NCBI GenBank assembly: GCA_022013235.1
Contig: JAKLQR010000189.1
Location: 1-7,976 of the forward strand
DNA from: Thermodesulfovibrionales bacterium
GTDB taxonomy: Bacteria; Nitrospirota; Thermodesulfovibrionia; Thermodesulfovibrionales; SM23-35
Direction: 5' to 3'
Length of the DNA: 7,976 nt
Below, piece after piece: positions 5,649 through 7,976 of the stretch (positions are counted from its first letter, which is position 1; each line of letters opens with the position of its first letter). A program made the translations under genes and the position numbers. The notes under the pieces were generated by a model that saw only the letters and a list, made by a program, of their open reading frames with translations, did not search any database and was not told where the DNA came from.

Positions 5649-7271
5649 ATGACCAGAGTATCGGGAAATATAGTTGACGTGCTCAATGCAGAAATATTCC
5701 CAGGCACACTCCTGATTGCTGAAGGGAGAATCAAAGATATTGCAAGGGATGATAAAAATTATCCGGACTACCTTATCCCCGGGTTTATTGATGCCCATGT
5801 GCATATCGAGAGTTCAATGCTTGTCCCGTCTGAATTTGCCAGGATTGCGGCAATTCACGGAACAGTTGCAACTGTTTCCGATCCCCACGAAATAGCGAAT
5901 GTTTTCGGTCTGGAGGGGGTAGAGTATATGATCGAAAACGCCCGTTCTGTGCCGGTAAAATATTATTTCGGAGCACCGTCCTGTGTGCCTGCTACAGAAT
6001 TTGAAACGAGCGGCGCGACGCTGGGAGTCAATAAGGTGGAAGAACTGCTCAGGACGATGGAGATATATTACCTCGCAGAGGTCATGAATTTCCCGGGTGT
6101 TATTCATGACAATCCGGAAGTGCATGAAAAGATCAGCCTTGCGCATAAATACGGGAAACCGATAGATGGACATGCACCCGGATTGCGGGGGAATGACCTG
6201 AAAAAATATATCAGCGCAGGGATTACAACAGACCACGAAACGTTCAGCAGGGAAGAGGCACTCGAAAAGATCAGGCTGGGAATGAAAATACTCATTCGGG
6301 AAGGTTCTGCCGCAAAAAACTTTGATGCACTTATCACACTTGTGGATGAATACCCTGAACAGTGCATGTTTTGCAGTGATGACAAGCATCCAGATGACCT
6401 TATCCAGGGACATATCAATGAGATGGTGAAAAGGGCAGCAAGGCTTGGTATCGATCATATGAAAGTGCTCAGAGCGGCATATGTCAATCCGGTCCTGCAT
6501 TACGGCCTGGATGCGGGGTTGCTCCAGTCCGGCGACAGTGCGGATTTTCTTGTTGTCGATAACCTCAGAGACTTCACTGTCCTCAAAACCTTCATAAGGG
6601 GCGAGGTTGTTGCAGAGTCGGGCAGGGCGTTGATCCCCCGCTCGGAGGTGAGGTTGGTCAACAGATTTCATGCAGAGAGAAAACGGGTGCAGGATTTTGA
6701 CCTCCCTGCGAAAGGTGAACATATCCGTGTAATTGAAGCAATCGACGGACAGCTCATAACCGGAGAACTGACCGAAGTTGCGACAGTAACGGATGGGAAT
6801 ACCATCTCCAGTGCGGAAAGGAATATCCATAAGATTGTTGTGGTCAACCGCTATCGTGACACAAAACCTGCAATAGGGTTTGTCCGTAATTTCGGGTTGA
6901 TAGATGGCGCGCTTGCCTCCAGCATCGCTCATGACTCGCATAACATCATAGCGGTGGGTGTTTCGGAAGAGGACATATGCAGGGCGGTCAACCTCATGAT
7001 AGAGCACAAAGGCGGTATATGTGCGGTATCACGGAACAGAGAAATGATATTGCCGCTGCCGGTTGCCGGGATTATGAGCAATGAAGAGTATACAGAAGTG
7101 GCAGAAAAATATTCTGCCCTGGACAAAATGGCAAAAGAAATGGGTTCGTTTCTTCATGCGCCGTTTATGACCCTGTCTTTCATGGCACTGCCGGTAATCC
7201 CGAAACTGAAACTTACAGATAAAGGGTTGTTCGATGCAGAGGAGTTCAAATTTGTCGATCTCTTTGTATGA
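5649..7271 (+). CDS. ade: Adenine deaminase
   Basis: This amidohydrolase-superfamily metalloenzyme converts adenine to hypoxanthine and ammonia in purine salvage. The 540-residue chain shows the AdeC/Ade pattern throughout. A short N-terminal beta-sandwich strand comes first, then LIPGFIDAHVHIESSM with the metal-binding H50xH52. SDPHEIANVFG (77-87), AEVMNFPGVI (E144, a likely bridging metal ligand), DGHAPGLRG (H175), TTDHETFSREEA (H196) and CSDDKHPDDL (D244/D245, the strand-8 aspartate region) follow. The C-terminal Ade-specific domain contains GFVRNFGL and IAHDSHNIIAVG, and the HAPFMTLSFMALPVIPKLKLTDKG ending is typical of the family. Length is near the family norm, and all expected motifs are intact, so it should be active. 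The AGGAGA site six bases upstream fixes the start. It is divergent from transketolase and followed after 30 bases by a small membrane ORF, probably co-transcribed. Confidence 0.97.
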   Translation: MTRVSGNIVDVLNAEIFPGTLLIAEGRIKDIARDDKNYPDYLIPGFIDAHVHIESSMLVPSEFARIAAIHGTVATVSDPHEIANVFGLEGVEYMIENARSVPVKYYFGAPSCVPATEFETSGATLGVNKVEELLRTMEIYYLAEVMNFPGVIHDNPEVHEKISLAHKYGKPIDGHAPGLRGNDLKKYISAGITTDHETFSREEALEKIRLGMKILIREGSAAKNFDALITLVDEYPEQCMFCSDDKHPDDLIQGHINEMVKRAARLGIDHMKVLRAAYVNPVLHYGLDAGLLQSGDSADFLVVDNLRDFTVLKTFIRGEVVAESGRALIPRSEVRLVNRFHAERKRVQDFDLPAKGEHIRVIEAIDGQLITGELTEVATVTDGNTISSAERNIHKIVVVNRYRDTKPAIGFVRNFGLIDGALASSIAHDSHNIIAVGVSEEDICRAVNLMIEHKGGICAVSRNREMILPLPVAGIMSNEEYTEVAEKYSALDKMAKEMGSFLHAPFMTLSFMALPVIPKLKLTDKGLFDAEEFKFVDLFV

Positions 7272-7301
7272 CCTGCTGAAAAATGAAAGGAGTAAAATGA
7301 A

Positions 7302-7400
7302 TTGGAAATATTGATTATCGTGGCAGTAATAATTATTCTCTTTTTTGTATTCCCTAAGATAAAGAAGAGAATAAGAAGAAATCCCAAAAAACAGGATTAA
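7302..7400 (+). CDS. Small single-pass membrane protein, 32 residues, TTG start
   Basis: I do not recognise this protein. From TTG 7302 the frame gives 32 residues: a hydrophobic segment of about 18 residues (ILIIVAVIIILFFVFP) followed by a strongly basic tail (KIKKRIRRNPKKQ). By the positive-inside rule the tail should face the cytoplasm. AAAGGAG (7286-7292) lies nine bases upstream. The nearer ATG at 7297 is out of frame and would yield only five codons (MNWKY). A one-base change between the two could have moved an original ATG out of frame. It follows adenine deaminase by 30 bases and precedes a hairpin terminator, which supports expression as the last cistron. Without homologues it could still be a chance ORF. 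Confidence 0.5.
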   Translation: MEILIIVAVIIILFFVFPKIKKRIRRNPKKQD

Positions 7401-7468
7401 CGCAGAAGAACCGATCCCCCAACCCGTTGATTGTTTTCTGATATCTTCCAGGTAAAAGCTGTCTCAGT

Positions 7469-7521
7469 GGCAAAGAATATACTTAGAAAGAAATGCTATG
7501 CGATATTCTTGGCCTCTTTTT
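7469..7521 (+). terminator. Hairpin terminator after ade and the small ORF
   Basis: GGCAAAGAATAT (7469-7480) pairs with ATATTCTTGGCC (7503-7514) at 11 of 12 positions around a 22-base loop. TCTTTTT (7515-7521) follows. It is the only convincing terminator-like structure between adenine deaminase and the insertion-sequence remnant. The rest of 7401-7543 holds nothing I recognise. Confidence 0.6.
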
Positions 7522-7543
7522 GCTTCTTCCTGTTACACCCATT

Positions 7544-7555
7544 TAGAGGACACCT
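7544..7555 (+). repeat. Inverted repeat, inner (3') end of the IS remnant
   Basis: TAGAGGACACCT; pairs in inverted orientation with 7954-7965 at 11 of 12 positions. It may mark the element's right end relative to the transposase. Confidence 0.5.
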
Positions 7556-7579
7556 GTCAAGCAAAAAAGAGCTCCCAGT

Positions 7580-7599
7580 AAGAAGTTTTTTGACTTCTT
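7580..7599. other. Small hairpin in the 3' part of the IS remnant
   Basis: AAGAAGT (7580-7586) and ACTTCTT (7593-7599) pair perfectly around a six-base loop. AGCTC and GAGCT lie outside on either side and could add a second, weaker stem. It may be a residue of structured non-coding RNA or a weak terminator of the element. Confidence 0.35.
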
Positions 7600-7715
7600 C
7601 ATTTCTATGAGCTGCCGACTCTCTTTGCCATTGCCGTTTTTTCATTGAGATTCGGCTCCAGTCTTCACTGTGCCATACACCCATCGGGATCGAGGCCACA
7701 CCCAGAGATCATTCC

Positions 7716-7886
7716 CTAAAGAGGGCCCTTCCGCTTTATATCGCGGACCAGAAAACCTTCGGCTCCGTGCCGGGTCCACTCAGGCTCGTTCCGAAGCCTT
7801 CGCTTAAATGTCCTCTTGCCATTCTCATCCACAATCCCCAAATACGAGTTGTTTGAATGGAGATCAAAAGCTGCGTATAATCTCAT
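7716..7886 (-). pseudogene. Truncated IS110-family transposase, N-terminal ~36 codons
   Basis: From ATG 7886 the frame reads MRLYAAFDLHSNNSYLGIVD and continues ENGKRTFKRRLRNEPE, the usual N-terminus of IS110-family DEDD transposases. D8 corresponds to the first catalytic Asp of the DEDD set. GGAGG lies six bases upstream of the ATG. From residue 37 (about 7778) the sequence no longer resembles the family, and the frame stops at 7716-7718 after 56 codons. The other three acidic residues and the C-terminal serine domain are absent, so no active enzyme can be made. The break near residue 36 marks the left edge of an internal deletion. Confidence 0.75.
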
Positions 7887-7925
7887 AAGGCACCTCCCTA
7901 AAGGTTAAGATTAGCGTCTTCCCTT

Positions 7926-7950
7926 GAGCATACCGTAAACCGTTATGCTC
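7926..7950. other. Hairpin in the leader of the truncated transposase
   Basis: GAGCATA (7926-7932) and TATGCTC (7944-7950) pair perfectly around an 11-base loop that itself contains CCG and CGG-like halves. It lies 40-64 bases upstream of the transposase ATG on the minus strand, inside the element's non-coding end. Confidence 0.45.
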
Positions 7951-7953
7951 GGG

Positions 7954-7965
7954 AGATGTCCTCTA
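7954..7965 (-). repeat. Inverted repeat, outer (5') end of the IS remnant
   Basis: Read on the minus strand this is TAGAGGACATCT, matching 7544-7555 at 11 of 12 positions. It lies 68-79 bases upstream of the transposase start, a plausible distance for an element end. Confidence 0.5.
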
Positions 7966-7976
7966 TATGATTATCA

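Larger units (their letters stand above)
7544..7965 (-). mobile_element. Internally deleted insertion sequence (IS110-like transposase start, inverted ends)
   Basis: The stretch is bounded by TAGAGGACA at 7544-7552 and its exact reverse complement at 7957-7965, extending to 11 of 12 matches. Inside, reading from 7965 on the minus strand, come a 79-base leader with a hairpin and GGAGG, the first codons of an IS110-family transposase (from 7886), then about 220 bases without recognisable coding. A full element of this family carries a transposase of roughly 300-400 codons, so most of the gene is gone. No flanking direct repeat is visible. IS110 elements often lack terminal inverted repeats, so either this is a subgroup that has them or the boundary is approximate. 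Confidence 0.55.

Noticed and set aside
5814..7007. Long open frame (397 codons) on the minus strand inside adenine deaminase
   Set aside because: It is exactly antisense to a gene with intact family motifs, its translation is rich in Cys, His and Arg in the way of shadow frames, and it has no recognisable domain or ribosome binding site.
7496..7699. 67-codon minus-strand frame in the IS remnant region
   Set aside because: No recognisable family; it crosses the predicted element end at 7544 and lacks a good start signal, so it is probably a chance frame in degenerate sequence.
1..7976. CRISPR array, tRNA, toxin-antitoxin pair or defence island
   Set aside because: No spaced direct repeats, no cloverleaf or CCA end, and no paired small genes or defence domains were seen on either strand.

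Overview
This 8-kb window reads as ordinary bacterial chromosome, mostly housekeeping and accessory metabolic genes, with an insertion-sequence remnant at its right end. Base composition is moderate (about half GC). Promoters look sigma70-like and Shine-Dalgarno sites are AGGAG-type. The mix of an acyl-CoA dehydrogenase, a parvulin foldase, a TudS/DUF1722 (RudS-type) tRNA desulfidase, a TM1367-like cyclophilin-fold protein, an animal-type short transketolase and an adenine deaminase would fit Nitrospirota or Desulfobacterota. That placement is an impression from gene content, not something the sequence proves.

Layout. Bases 1-441 hold the 3' end of an acyl-CoA dehydrogenase gene on the plus strand. 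It meets, tail to tail across a strong bidirectional hairpin (455-502), a minus-strand gene for a secreted parvulin-type peptidyl-prolyl isomerase (522-1409), which has its own near-consensus promoter. Upstream of that, also on the minus strand, is rudS (1525-2472). Divergent from rudS is a small SRPBCC-fold protein (2539-2976), and both genes of this pair have -10 boxes almost touching their start codons. Next comes a 123-residue cyclophilin-like protein (3099-3470) with its own promoter and a candidate terminator. A convergent transketolase gene follows (5430 down to 3601), and diverging from it is adenine deaminase (5649-7271). A 32-codon single-pass membrane ORF (7302-7400) sits close behind the deaminase and ends at a second hairpin terminator (7469-7521).

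Right end. From about 7544 to 7965 lies what looks like an internally deleted insertion sequence. It has matching inverted ends and the first ~36 codons of an IS110-family transposase with an intact ribosome binding site, then non-homologous sequence. The element runs on the minus strand.

One scar stands out. The transketolase leader encodes, in frame with transketolase, a fragment closely resembling the N-terminal NAD(P)-binding loop of a 6-phosphogluconate dehydrogenase. A good start codon and Shine-Dalgarno lie just upstream but are out of frame by one base at an A6 run. This suggests that an upstream pentose-phosphate gene was deleted down to its first codons and now serves as leader. The genes do not form one pathway. 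Transketolase and adenine deaminase touch pentose phosphate and purine salvage respectively, but are divergently transcribed. I found no CRISPR array, tRNA, rRNA, defence system or clearly novel multi-gene system.
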